Positions 37,287 through 45,852 are shown, counted from the first letter of the stretch. The stretch: 64,000 bases of DNA from Pararhizobium capsulatum DSM 1112 (GCF_030814475.1 NZ_JAUSVF010000003.1:496001-560000); one strand, 5' to 3'. Notes: generated from the sequence alone by a model not told the origin. A program made the numbers and translations.

Positions 37287-37479
37287 CATCGTTGCAGGCA
37301 TCCCTGGAGAAAAGGTGAGCAAGTCAGCCGCGAACGGGACACGCTTACGTTGCCAGCAGCTCGTTGAAGCGGGCCTGGTCGAGCTTGGATACCAGGACCA
37401 ATTGACCGGCGCCGTCTGGAAGCACCGCGGCGAACAGCGAGTCCGCCTTGTCGTCAGGCGCCTCGAGTCGCTAGGCTAG
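37222..37479 (+). CDS. small hypothetical protein, possible winged helix (85 aa)
   Basis: Protein reading MQRVLEKVGDDWIAITDLA, then VSKSAANGTRLRCQQLVEAGLVELGYQDQ and a basic tail RVRLVVRRLESLG. The helix-turn-helix-beta order and the LVEAGLVE segment suggest a winged-helix DNA-binding fold, which is inference from pattern only. A second, truncated copy of its 5' region lies at 38326-38415, next to the IS1595-like element. Confidence 0.6.
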   Translation: MPMQRVLEKVGDDWIAITDLAAIVAGIPGEKVSKSAANGTRLRCQQLVEAGLVELGYQDQLTGAVWKHRGEQRVRLVVRRLESLG

Positions 37480-37899
37480 CTATACACCAGCACGACGAAC
37501 CGCTCGCCTCGAAAGGAACTTCCGTCCGTGGTGATCGACGACGTAGTCGAATGTTGCAGCAGCTATGGGAGCGCGAAATATGGGTGACGAAGCTATTTTC
37601 GGTGACAGGTTTTGCCTTTCCCATATGGAGGCGCGGGCTTCGGCACGCATATACGAGGGCTTTTAGCTATTCTCTAAAATGAACCGAAACGTTCTCCTGC
37701 TATCAAGCGGGTAACGGAGGGCGTGATGGGCCATCGCAAGTTTAGAGAAAATAGAAACTTCAGCTCGTTCGCCAACATAGCAGTCTAGCGGTTGGATTCC
37801 GGATTGCTATCGGGGGATGGCTCAGCTGGAGAATGAAAGCGCACAAAATTTCAATCACACGCTGTTTAGGCACGTCTACGCGGAAAGCGCGGGGGAATT
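37480..37899. other. 420-base region, no gene seen
   Basis: Neither strand has a credible coding frame. No strong terminator hairpin was noticed. It precedes the small membrane-protein gene at 37900 and probably contains its promoter. Confidence 0.45.
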
Positions 37900-38115
37900 A
37901 TGGGCGTCAAAGAGAATGCAGTGATGGCTGGTTGCCTCGCCACCATCATCGGAATTGCTAGGGCGTGCACCCTTAAAACAGACATTCCCGATATTTTTTT
38001 CATTCTCGTGTGGTTGCCGTTTCTTGGGCTGATTGGATGCGCCGCTTACCAGATGTATCAATTCCTCGTAACGAAAGTCCGTGAACTCACTGAAAAAGAG
38101 AAACACGACGCCTGA
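37900..38115 (+). CDS. small two-helix membrane protein (71 aa)
   Basis: Hydrophobic segments at about residues 8-25 (VMAGCLATIIGIARA) and 31-52 (IFFILVWLPFLGLIGCAAY) are followed by a charged C-terminus (KVRELTEKEKHDA). The ATG has GCGGGGG upstream. The C-terminal charged tail probably lies in the cytoplasm. No family recognised. Confidence 0.6.
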   Translation: MGVKENAVMAGCLATIIGIARACTLKTDIPDIFFILVWLPFLGLIGCAAYQMYQFLVTKVRELTEKEKHDA

Positions 38116-38423
38116 CCGGTTTTCTTGATACTCCCCTCAATTCCGCCCCCCTTACCATCCCGCCCTCTTGCTTGATGGATAAACCGCCAAAGAAGCCGTT
38201 AAACTCGCGTTTGCCGACACGTACCCGTGAACCACCGGCTTCGAGGCAGTAGCGACCAAAAACCCGCCTCCCTGTCCGACGACCACGGCGCTGTTAACTA
38301 AGGAAAACAAAACGATAGGTTCCCCATGATGATTCGTTGCCGGGATTATCCCTTGAAGCGTGTATTGGAGGAGGTCGGCCACGACTGGATAGCGATTGTT
38401 GGACTCGCTGCCATGCCTATCAA
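38116..38423. other. spacer with repeat copy B, ending at the IS1595-like element
   Basis: About 38263-38415 repeats 37118-37286 with around 80-85% identity by eye, including the first codons of the wHTH-like gene. Identity stops 8-9 bases before the left inverted repeat at 38424, so the element (or an associated deletion) removed the rest of copy B. No 8-bp target duplication is visible across the element. Confidence 0.65.
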
Positions 38424-38628
38424 GAAATGGCTTATCCCGTTCGTACAGGTTGATACCACATGAAGTGTTAGCGGGAGGCCGACTCAGTACGACGCGACTT
38501 AGAGAATTACAGGAATCGGATGAAAATGCGTCAAGTTGCAGCGCCGATCCACAGCGGGCTAAGATGAGTTGACCAGTCAACCGATTTGTCTTACATTGTC
38601 TTGCAGTTTGCCGAATAGGAGAAGCTCT

Positions 38629-38889
38629 ATGACCAAGTCGCATGGGTCGGAATCCGTAACTCTCCGCGTCCCTTCAGATGTCGTTGCGAGCATCGAGGCT
38701 ATCGCTGAAGCTACCGACCGATCAAGAAGCTACATCATCGTCCGCGCTCTGAAGACGTATCTCCTCAACGAAGGGGCGGATGTGTTGGCTGCGGTTCGTG
38801 GCCGCGATCAGATCGAGGCTGGCGAGTATGAGGACATCGACGACCTCATCGCCGATGTGGACAAAATCGTTGCCGGACAGGCTGCATGA
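38629..38889 (+). CDS. ribbon-helix-helix antitoxin (CopG/ParD type)
   Basis: 86-residue protein. The N-terminal half is a ribbon-helix-helix domain (ESVTLRVPSDVVASIEAIAE, then TDRSRSYIIVRALKTYL). The acidic C-terminus (QIEAGEYEDIDDLIADVDKI) is typical of the toxin-binding part of ParD/CopG antitoxins. The ATG follows AGGAGAAGC. Its stop overlaps the toxin start by 4 bases (ATGA). It would bind and neutralise the toxin and repress the operon. Confidence 0.88.
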   Translation: MTKSHGSESVTLRVPSDVVASIEAIAEATDRSRSYIIVRALKTYLLNEGADVLAAVRGRDQIEAGEYEDIDDLIADVDKIVAGQAA

Positions 38890-39164
38890 CGCGAGTGAAA
38901 GTCTCAAAAGACGCAGCCGACTTCGTCAGGAGTGAGGCTGCGTATCTTCGCCGGCGCAATCCGCATGCCGCTCGCAGTTTCGCAGATACCGTCAGACGCG
39001 CGAAGGAAGTCTTGAGAACCTTCGTCGATGCAGGGAACGTGACGCACGGACTCCAAATCGATGGTGGGCTTACGCTTGTCGTCGATGCCTACCTATTCGA
39101 CTACATGCGCGAAGATCGGGACGTAAACTCATCGCAGTCCGCCATGGTCGAATGCTTCAGCTAA
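38886..39164 (+). pseudogene. RelE/ParE family toxin with 3' frameshift
   Basis: 92-residue open frame with ParE-type features: VKVSKDAADFVRSEAAYLRR, NPHAARSFADTVRRAKEVL and LTLVVDAYLFDYMREDRDV. The usual C-terminal strand (I-A-x-R-HGR-M) is missing from this frame, which ends NSSQSAMVECFS. In the frame displaced at about 39124 the sequence reads KLIAVRHGRMLQL and continues to 39247. That fits loss of one base in the GACGT-AAA stretch. The toxin is probably weakened or inactive unless the change is a sequencing error. Confidence 0.75.
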
Positions 39165-40578
39165 CTCCGAATGTCGAGGAAGAAATCGAAGAGGACCCCG
39201 AGCTGAAAGGGTCGTATGATGGCTCTTCCAGCACTTTTAAGCCGTAAATCTCGCCAGTTTTGCTTCGGTCCGCAGTCCGCGCCTTGCTCCGGTAATCTTC
39301 GATCCTGGCGGAATGTGCCGAAGATAACCTTTCGCGGGATCGAGCAGCGGCGGATGGACATACCGCCTCGTGTTGCGCTCCTCCCCTGATCTTCTTGGAG
39401 GGAGGGCGGAACGTCTGGGGCGCCTTCGCCGATATTTCCACCTCTTCTCGCTCCGCCGAACTTCGTCGAGTGCTTCGAAGATATCGCAACCGTGTTCCAC
39501 GGCGTAGTCCTTGGGCGCGGTCGAGGCGGTCAGGCCTGACCATGGCTAGAACCTGATCCTCGTGTGCTTCTTTCCACTCGCCCGTGTCGCCGACGATGTC
39601 GCGCCATGTCGTTCGGCCGATCCGCTGGCCGAGACCGAGGATGGTGCCGACGTTTGTCTGGAAATGTCGGCGGCGGTTCCAGCGGAAGACGAACTCGTTG
39701 GCGTAGATGTCGACGTGCTTGTCGCAGACACCGTGATACGTCCCGTAGCTCCACCGCTTGAAATTGGCGAAGAGGCGGTGCACCCACGGCAGGACCTCAT
39801 GCGCAGGCGGTGCATCGACGGCGCTCAGGTTGATCGCCTGGTGACCACGATCTTCCAACTTCCTGTAGGCGGTGTTGCCGTCGGTGAGGAGCAGGCTGCC
39901 GACGGCGGTGTTGTCCCGGATGAAGGCGTGCAGGCTCTCGCGGTTGATGTTGACGATACGCTGCAGCCGACAACGCGCAGGGTACTTTCCCGCCTCCACC
40001 TCCACCGCTCCAATCATGAAAATCTTGCCGATGGGGCTGCGGCCCTGACCGCCCCCGTCTGGTTCGTCTTTGCGGCGGAACGGCACGTTGGTCTCGTCGA
40101 TCTCGATGATGCCACGAAGTGGACGCCTGTCGGGATCGACCATTGCCCGCCGCAGCTTGTGAAGCAGAAGCCAGGCGGTCTTGTAGCTGCCGAGGCCCAG
40201 CTTCGGTTGGAGCTGCAGGGCGGACATCCCGTTCGAATGGGTGGCGAGAAGCTAGGCTGCCAGGAACCAGATGCGGAGCGGGAGATGCGTGCCATGCATC
40301 ACCGTTCCGGCGATGAGCGATGTCTGGTGGCGGCAGCCCGTGGTGGTTCGCGCCCCGTTGTCATCGACGAGAACGCCCTGGCATTCCCATACCCATGGGC
40401 GAGCCTCCAACCGCCAGGCGCGGTTCCCTCCGCAACGCGGGCATCGGAAGCCGCTCTTCCAACGCTTCTTCGCCAGATATTCCGCGCAGGCGTAGTCATC
40501 GGCGAAGTCCGAGGTGAACTTCTCCAGCGATGGCGGTTTGTCGTTGGCCCAGCGTGTCGGAAACAGGCTCTCGCTCAT
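39157..40578 (-). pseudogene. IS1595-family (ISXO2-like) transposase with in-frame stop
   Basis: It starts at 40578 (SESLFPTRWANDKPPSLEKF). A zinc-ribbon is present (FRCPRCGGNRAWRL plus a later Cys in GCRHQTS), then HGTHLPLRIWFLAA and a TAG at 40252-40254. The same frame continues after it with LQLQPKLGLGSYKTAWLLLH, the catalytic IIEIDETNVPF, GAVEVEAGK, LLTDGNTAYRKLE and a final EFVFRWNRRRHFQ region. The frame then runs to 39157 through sequence not typical of the family, so the true end is probably near 39500. The stop should inactivate the transposase unless suppressed. Confidence 0.82.
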
Positions 40579-40703
40579 GCCCTCCGTTTATCGCAGAAGG
40601 GGAGATGAGTCATTTTGCAATACCTGTGCGAACGGGATAAGCCATTTCAAGAATTATTAGGCGGACTTCCGCAAGGTGGATGCACACGCCCGCCGGAGAA
40701 AAC

Positions 40704-41338
40704 ATGAAGTCCAGGAATAGATCCGATATGAAGGCTTCAACTGCCATCCCGCTTGCTCTGCTGCTCGGCGCTGCCACGATGTCGCTGTTGGGAATAACCG
40801 ATGCGCAGGCACAGAACAACGACATCGATCAGGCGGTATTCGTCTTCGGCGGCGCGATGGTCGACGCGGACATGCTCTACGCAGCTAATCCTTTCGGTTC
40901 CACATCCGCCGACCTCCCGATCGTCGGCCTCGGCTACCAGTTGTTCCCGGCAAGGATGGGCTCCTTCAAGTTCGGACTGGAAGCGGGGCCCGCCGGAAGA
41001 TTTGGCGGGCATCCGAATGCGGAATTCTGGGGCGGCCTCGTCGGGTGCTACGACGGTTTCGAGATTGGCGACGCTGTCCGTATCTCGCCAGCCTTTACGT
41101 TTGGCATCAGCTATGTCACGCATACCCAGGAGGGGCGGGAGCGCCAGAACGACTGGAACACAACGGGGACGCCAGAACGCTTTTCTATCTCGGCCCCGAG
41201 TTGAACCTTTCCTTCGACACCATTCCCGACGTCGATTTCTTCTGGCGGCTTCACCACCGGTCCGGAGCCTGGGGGACGCTCGGCGACATGCACGGCGCCT
41301 CCAATGCAAATGTCATTGGCGTACGGCTCAACTTCTGA
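40704..41338 (+). pseudogene. PagL-like lipid A deacylase/acyloxyacyl hydrolase, frameshifted
   Basis: An outer-membrane beta-barrel gene in two frames. The first (40704-41204) has a signal peptide (STAIPLALLLGAATMSLLGI, cleavage near AQAQ), then VFVFGGAMVDADML and MGSFKFGLEAGPAGRFGG. After a shift near 41160-41170 the second frame gives LFYLGPELNLSFDTIPDVDFF, the HHRSG segment (His/Ser pair expected of PagL active sites), then GASNANVIGVRLNF and stop at 41338. The start follows GGAGAAAAC. The intact C-terminal frame implies a recent single-base change. Confidence 0.75.
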
Positions 41339-41473
41339 AGGACCCTACTTCGTCTCCAAATCGATGGAATGCGACGATTTATGGTCTCTGTCCTTTGAGT
41401 TGGGCTTGCGTGTCGCGGGCTCCGCCCAGTGCGTAAGACGAGAATGGTCAAATCCATAAAATGCCGGGACCAT

Positions 41474-41716
41474 TTAACCTGACGCAGTCGGTAGGCCAGC
41501 ACCCTCAAGCCATGCGCGGACGTTTCCTTCGGCCGCTTTTTGCGCATCGGTGAAACTATGCGAGCGCTGGAAGCCGCCGAGCTTTGTAAGGTTCTCCGAC
41601 CACAGCCACTGGCCTTGTGGCTCCTGCAACTGGATGATCGTTGCGACCGGATGCCGACCAAGCATTCCCACCCATCGGCGATTATTCTCGGCTATCCAGC
41701 TCAGCGTCGCACTCAT
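41474..41716 (-). CDS. small hypothetical protein (80 aa)
   Basis: Reads MSATLSWIAENNRRWVGMLG, then ATIIQLQEPQGQWLWSENL and a C-terminal helix (DAQKAAEGNVRAWLE). The ATG at 41716 follows GCGGAGGCCTT and excludes the low-quality 25-codon leader. The tryptophan-rich core and A-x-x-N-V-R-A-W-L tail suggest a small globular protein. No family recognised. Confidence 0.5.
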   Translation of the reverse strand: MSATLSWIAENNRRWVGMLGRHPVATIIQLQEPQGQWLWSENLTKLGGFQRSHSFTDAQKAAEGNVRAWLEGAGLPTASG

Positions 41717-42059
41717 AAGGCCTCCGCAACTATAACTGAAGCAGAAAGAATATTGCACAACTGAAAAAATGCCAGCAAAAATTGAATTCACATACTGTGT
41801 GCAGCTGGGAACCGAACTTAGCTACCTCCCTCGGTTCGTCGCGCGAACCAACCAGCAACGGAGTTTGATGGCTCTCCGCCCCGAAGGCCCGGTTGCCAAA
41901 GAAATCAAAAGGTGCGGATATGGCCTGGTCCCGGCTGCTACAGTTGACTCGGTGAAGGGACCAACAATCCGTTCGACCCGATTGCCGTGTTGTTTGATGG
42001 ATGAACAGCCATCTCTGTACGCGCCATAGCGGCGATATTGTCGGCGAAGGAGCTGAATT
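41717..42059. other. 343-base region without a supported gene
   Basis: An 86-codon plus frame at 41769 lacks a ribosome-binding site and domain features. The last bases contain AAGGAG for the GTG-started gene at 42060. Confidence 0.45.
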
Positions 42060-42287
42060 GTGGCGGATATCGATGACGAACTCAGGACGCTTCGCAGTGC
42101 CTTGCGAGTTCTCGAGGAAAAGAACCGCAGAACCGGTGGTGATGGCTATCCTCTCCAGATCGCCCAGGTACGGGACATGATCGCCGAAAGGGAACGGTTT
42201 CGCCTGGATCAAGGTCAATTCGGAAACCCACTGTCCCCTCAACCAATCACCAAAGAACGGGCCTCACGAGACAAAGAGGATCGCTAA
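42060..42287 (+). CDS. small coiled-coil hypothetical protein (75 aa, GTG start)
   Basis: Highly charged helical protein: DDELRTLRSALRVLEEKNRR, then QIAQVRDMIAERERFRLDQ. GTG at 42060 has AAGGAG eight bases upstream. A decayed copy of its last 36 codons is present at 44563-44670, showing that this small gene has been duplicated locally. Role unknown. Confidence 0.6.
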   Translation: MADIDDELRTLRSALRVLEEKNRRTGGDGYPLQIAQVRDMIAERERFRLDQGQFGNPLSPQPITKERASRDKEDR

Positions 42288-42302
42288 TCGACGCACGACG
42301 TA

Positions 42303-42386
42303 GCCATAATTGTTACCCGGACTGTCCTGGAACATTTGAAGGCCGAATCCAACGAGTGGTACGAGGCTAACGAGCAGATCGAATAG
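42303..42386 (+). pseudogene. 3'-end fragment of a gene like 53505-53780
   Basis: 28 codons ending VLEHLKAESNEWYEAN-QIE-stop match the C-terminus of the intact gene at 53505-53780 with few changes, and similarity continues about 18 bases past the stop (GCATCAGGCC-CCTGG). No 5' portion is present. Confidence 0.85.
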
Positions 42387-42454
42387 CATCAGGCCACCTG
42401 GCAGGATGAGCCGCGCGGCCTTGGTGTCGTTTGCATGGTAGGGAGCAGATTGGC

Positions 42455-42727
42455 ATGACCCACACCACCGACTTTATAGCTGAGCGCGACCGAGGTAAGC
42501 CGATTGCTGGATCGGTCGGTCGATACGATACGAGACATGCACCAGCAAATCGACGCCGAGCAGAACCGCCTACGCCGAGACGTCGTTATCTACCGTCAGA
42601 CTGCATCGGCCAGAGCAAGGGACTACCGCCCGACGAGGCGAAAGACGCCCTGCTCGATGCAGCCGACACGATCAGCACGTTCAAGATGGTGTCGGACGCA
42701 ACGTATAATCGCATCAAGGAGCCCTGA
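42455..42727 (+). pseudogene. small hypothetical gene with two frameshifts
   Basis: The start frame reads THTTDFIAER. The adjacent frame carries the coherent helical middle (LDRSVDTIRDMHQQIDAEQN, VVIYRQTASARARD). The first frame resumes with LPPDEAKDALLDAADTISTF to the stop at 42727. Together they would make about 90 residues of charged coiled coil. It ends 2 bases before the next gene, so they were probably one operon. Confidence 0.6.
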
Positions 42728-42729
42728 CG

Positions 42730-42984
42730 ATGCAGCATGACCGTGCCTTGCTTTCTGCCGGAGCCGTTGCTCTTTCCCTTTCAGCAACCGTCGCCGCTCT
42801 GATGGCCCATCTTCGACGAATAGGCGCCGTCAGTGAGCAGGCTGAACGTGAAATCTATGAGGATGCGTTACTGATGCTTGAAGAGGGCCAAGCCAACGAT
42901 GCGAGCGGAGTATTCCTCGCCGCCAGAGACCTTATAGAACAGCAATTGGCGATCGATAAGGTTTCGAAGGGCGAAGGAGGGTGA
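42730..42984 (+). CDS. small helical protein, paralogue of 47519-47782 (84 aa)
   Basis: Starts MQHDRALLSAGAVALSLSAT, followed by VAALMAHLRRIGAVSEQAER and EIYEDALLMLEEGQANDASG. Most residues are shared with the protein encoded on the opposite strand at 47519-47782, so both are probably real and functional. The N-terminal 25 residues are weakly hydrophobic and could be a membrane or signal-like helix. No domain name known to me. Confidence 0.72.
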   Translation: MQHDRALLSAGAVALSLSATVAALMAHLRRIGAVSEQAEREIYEDALLMLEEGQANDASGVFLAARDLIEQQLAIDKVSKGEGG

Positions 42985-43126
42985 ACATCGTAGTCGCCAG
43001 GCAGGTCGCCTCCGGCCGTGACAAAAACGACACGGGCACGCAAGAAATGATTCTAGCGTATGGAAGCATTGCGGAGCCTGTGCTTCAATATCTCGATATT
43101 GGAGAGATTTTCAAAGAGGCAAAGGC

Positions 43127-43462
43127 ATGTACGAGTATCGCCTTGACCAAAAAATTACGTTCCTGGCAGCAGATATTCTTCTGTCTCAGAACATAGACTT
43201 CAAGCACCCAAGTTTCTTCTCCCGTTTTTTCGATCTCGAAGCCGAGATGAACAAACTTTCCGAGCCAGAGATCAGCAGGCGATTTGCTATGGCGCAATCG
43301 CAGTTGGAATGTGCCGACATTGATCGACTGCTCCACAATTTCGCGACCAGCTTGGAACACCACCAGATCGCCAAAAGGCTGTCGTCGTTGAAAGCTGCGT
43401 TGGCGGCGCTTCAACCACCCTCCCCTGAACGAACGTTCCTTCGTCGTATTTTCGGTTTTTAG
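43127..43462 (+). CDS. hypothetical protein (111 aa)
   Basis: Protein reading MYEYRLDQKITFLAADILLS, then FFSRFFDLEAEMNKLSEPEI and a helical C-terminus ending RTFLRRIFGF. The ATG follows AGAGGCAAAGGC. A 65-base copy of its 3' end, including the stop, is at 49368-49432. No family recognised. Confidence 0.6.
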   Translation: MYEYRLDQKITFLAADILLSQNIDFKHPSFFSRFFDLEAEMNKLSEPEISRRFAMAQSQLECADIDRLLHNFATSLEHHQIAKRLSSLKAALAALQPPSPERTFLRRIFGF

Positions 43463-43466
43463 GCAT

Positions 43467-43513
43467 TGGTGAAGTTCAGGCCGGCCGTGGTGAGCTTGTA
43501 GTTCGTCCCCCCA
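43467..43513 (-). repeat. isolated fragment of the adhesin repeat
   Basis: The stretch GGCCGTGGTGAGCTTGTAG and its flanks match the 333-base adhesin repeat (about 26934-26975) at most positions. On the minus strand it reads NYKLTTAGLNF, like SYKLTTADLSF in the adhesin. It begins right after the stop of the 43127 gene and is probably a relic of a second adhesin gene or a recombination product. Confidence 0.65.
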
Positions 43514-43784
43514 TCGCGTCGCCTTTGGGTCGCCGCCCGAAATTCCATTTCTATTCTTTATGAAGTAGATGTAGGCTCGTTCTCGGTTACGATCCATGCG
43601 ACCGGAATGTGAAGTTCCGACCATCTGATATCGCGGAAGTCGAGCCCCCTGAGCAGTGCCCACAGAATTTCTCGACCGCCTCAAATTTGGTTTTTTTGAC
43701 ACTGATTTTTTCTGGTTCTCACGTGGGATCGCGCTGATCCTCGCCACGGATCAAGTCAGACAGCACACAAAAAAAGGGTTACCA

Positions 43785-44303
43785 ATGAGAAACGTCCTGA
43801 CTGTTATCGCCGCGATGTCAGCATCGCTCTTATCCGCAACTGCGACCACCGCACAAACACCCGTCCCCAGTGCAACCGACGTGCTTGTCAAATATGGAGA
43901 AGTCGAGGGCTGGACCGTCTATGAAAATCAAACCCGCGGCGATTGCTTGATCGTGCGGGATTACGGCATGGGTTCAGTCCAAATGGGTGTCACAGCCAAT
44001 CAGGAGGTCGGTTATCTAGGCGTGTTCACGAAGGCGGATATCGGCTTTCAGAACGGCACGGTGACGGAAGTGTTCGTTGACGTCGGAGGTAAACTCTATA
44101 GCGGTCTCGCCACCAGCACGCATGGCGAACTCAAAGGTGGCTATTCCGGCGGCTATATCTTGGCCAACGACCCGAATTTCAAGCGCGACATCGCTAAAAA
44201 ATACGAAATGATCGTTTTTCCGAAAACCACGGCAACATTTGTCGTAGACCTGAAGGGGACGTACAAAGCGATGGAAATGGGAGCCAAGTGCCTGAAACAT
44301 TGA
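43785..44303 (+). CDS. exported hypothetical protein (172 aa)
   Basis: Signal peptide at residues 1-23 (RNVLTVIAAMSASLLSATAT, cleavage after TAQ). The mature part contains VEGWTVYENQTRGDCLIVRD, one internal Cys and a second near the C-terminus (AKCLKH), then beta-rich segments (GVTANQEVGYLGVF, ATFVVDLKGTYKAMEMG). This resembles the exported invasion-associated-locus-B-like or DUF-type periplasmic proteins of Rhizobiales, but no certain family. The ATG at 43785 was chosen because it starts the signal peptide. Confidence 0.72.
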   Translation: MRNVLTVIAAMSASLLSATATTAQTPVPSATDVLVKYGEVEGWTVYENQTRGDCLIVRDYGMGSVQMGVTANQEVGYLGVFTKADIGFQNGTVTEVFVDVGGKLYSGLATSTHGELKGGYSGGYILANDPNFKRDIAKKYEMIVFPKTTATFVVDLKGTYKAMEMGAKCLKH

Positions 44304-44782
44304 TGGACTGACCTGATCGCTGAGACGGCTGCGCTCTCAGCTTGAGAGTTTCTGAGCGATAGCGCACGGGGCGAGATCGCGGTGACGCCGAACGATTGTA
44401 TCGCCTGCTGGTGGACGTTCGGCATCACCGCGTTTGGCGCCGAGCTGAATCGCAATTTGTTCACTTGATGGTAAGAAACTTGGTTTTCTTCAATAGCACG
44501 AACGGTTGCCGAACGGATTATGCACGGACAAACAACAGCGCAGCGCGTCTAATCCAATTGGAGTAATCGCCGAACGGGAACGGTTTCGCCGTAATCAAGG
44601 ACAACTCGGCAGCCAAGCGCCCCAGCACCAGTCAACAAAACGGGCATCAGAAGACAACGAGGATCGCTGACCCCGTAGCCTTCCAGGGTCCCGACCATTG
44701 AAGAGATGCACGACGTTTTGCGCTTGCTGCAACTGGTCAAGCAACGCCGACCCGCCTGCGGTGTAGAAAGCGGTTTGAAAGG
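44304..44782. other. region with one decayed gene fragment, otherwise empty
   Basis: Contains only the 36-codon copy at 44563-44670. Nothing else on either strand looks coding. Confidence 0.5.
44563..44670 (+). pseudogene. 3'-end copy of the gene at 42060-42287
   Basis: Reads VIAERERFRRNQGQLGSQ and ends RASEDNEDR-stop, aligned without gaps to the last 36 codons of the 42060 gene. No start or 5' part is present. Confidence 0.85.
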
Positions 44783-45223
44783 TTGAGCCGTCACCCGAAT
44801 GATGTTCTTGATATGTTCTTTATGTGGGTTTATCCTCACCTTATGGACAAGAGCATATTCCTTCGCGGCGAATACGACCGGATAGTCACATCCGGCGATT
44901 ACGTGTGGTCTGGCTGGCGCGATAGTTTTGATCGTTTTCAAGCTGATCTATGGGATCGAACGCCCTCTTGGCGCGCCAATCGACATCTGGCTCCTCGCGA
45001 TCCGAAATTTGGCTTCGCCCCCGAAAATGTGGAGTGGCATTTCACGAGCCGGAAGATTGCGACGGCCGTAAAGGCAAAATCGCATCCCAAGAAGGGGAAG
45101 ACTTTTAGGACAAATAAGCCCACGCCGGCTGAGCGGCGAGCGGCCGCCGTCGCCGCCAAAGAGGACCGCCGGCAAAAACTGGTCGAAGAGTTCAGGAAAT
45201 GGGAACCGCCGCGCAGGGCTTAG
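44783..45223 (+). CDS. hypothetical protein with basic C-terminus (about 146 aa, start uncertain)
   Basis: The core (GEYDRIVTSGDYVWSGWRDS, then FGFAPENVEWHFTSRK) resembles the end of HNH/AP2-type small phage endonuclease-like proteins, where a late PENxxW motif is common. This is a tentative pattern match and the His/Asn catalytic residues are not obvious. The tail is strongly basic (KAKSHPKKGKTFRTNK, ERRAAAVAAKEDRRQK), suggesting nucleic-acid binding. TTG 44783 or ATG 44813 could be the start; neither has a good ribosome-binding site. Confidence 0.55.
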   Translation: MSRHPNDVLDMFFMWVYPHLMDKSIFLRGEYDRIVTSGDYVWSGWRDSFDRFQADLWDRTPSWRANRHLAPRDPKFGFAPENVEWHFTSRKIATAVKAKSHPKKGKTFRTNKPTPAERRAAAVAAKEDRRQKLVEEFRKWEPPRRA

Positions 45224-45708
45224 CAACGGTTGCACCACATGCGGAATCACCCTGGATTTCCCATGTGCAGGTTGTCGCCACTTCTCTGAGGGTCTCAATG
45301 GCATGTCGCTGTGCGCAGGTTACTTCTACTCTGACACCGCCTGTGTCACATCTCGTAGATTGCCGGCATCCACGCCCCCCAAAGTGAGTAACAGCTAACT
45401 CTTGTTCCGTTGCTCGCCGGGGATAGACTGTGGCGGTACGCTGCCGCTTGGGACGACCAACCCCTTGGAACCCCAGTCCCTGCTGACAGCGGCAGCGTGC
45501 ACCATTTTTCCATAGCTACGATTTAACCGGCTCCTTCGAGCGGGCGTTTTTCATTGGCGCTTGGTCACAGACTTGCGATGCTTGGGCGTTGGCCGGTCAG
45601 CAGTGGATCACCCACGGACTAAGTAGAGCGACTGCCAGGGCACGGTCCCGAAGGCCCAGGGTCGTGCGGGCATCGCATTGGCATCGGCGTCGCAGCGAGG
45701 CGACACCA
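45224..45708. other. 485-base region, no gene recognised
   Basis: No open frame with start signals and no domain. Several GC-rich hairpin-like stretches (around 45440-45510) were seen, none followed by a clear T tract except a weak one at 45545. Confidence 0.4.
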
Positions 45709-45852
45709 TCAATTCGCCTGCGCGTTTATCATTCCGTGTGTGGATGGCGGCATCCCCGCACCTTCTCCATTTCCCCAAACAATAACAACCACTAGCCCGA
45801 TTGTTATGGCAATCGATCCGGCTAGGACAACGTGAAGAATGCGCTCTAGCAT
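45709..45852 (-). CDS. small membrane protein (47 aa)
   Basis: Sequence begins MLERILHVVLAGSIAITIG, a single hydrophobic helix (about residues 5-26) followed by a Gly/Asn-rich tail. There is no strong Shine-Dalgarno sequence, which lowers confidence. A second small membrane-protein gene in the same direction lies 38 bases upstream. Confidence 0.4.
   Translation of the reverse strand: MLERILHVVLAGSIAITIGLVVVIVWGNGEGAGMPPSTHGMINAQAN

Larger units (their letters stand above)
38424..40648. mobile_element. IS1595-like element with terminal inverted repeats and a toxin-antitoxin passenger
   Basis: Left end 38424-38450 starts GAAATGGCTTATCCCGTTCG. The reverse complement of the right end (40622-40648) matches at 26 of 27 positions. 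Inside, on the minus strand, is an ISXO2/IS1595-type transposase with an in-frame stop; on the plus strand is an RHH antitoxin/ParE-like toxin pair. The 2225-base length is well above a minimal IS1595 element (about 1 kb), consistent with passenger genes. Flanking 8-mers differ, so there is no intact target duplication. Likely no longer mobile by itself. Confidence 0.8.

Noticed and set aside
39562-40608. 348-codon plus-strand frame across the transposase
   Set aside because: Antisense to the IS1595 transposase, whose catalytic motifs are clear on the minus strand.
45440-45560. GC-rich hairpins suggestive of a tRNA or riboswitch
   Set aside because: No cloverleaf or known aptamer core could be assembled by eye.
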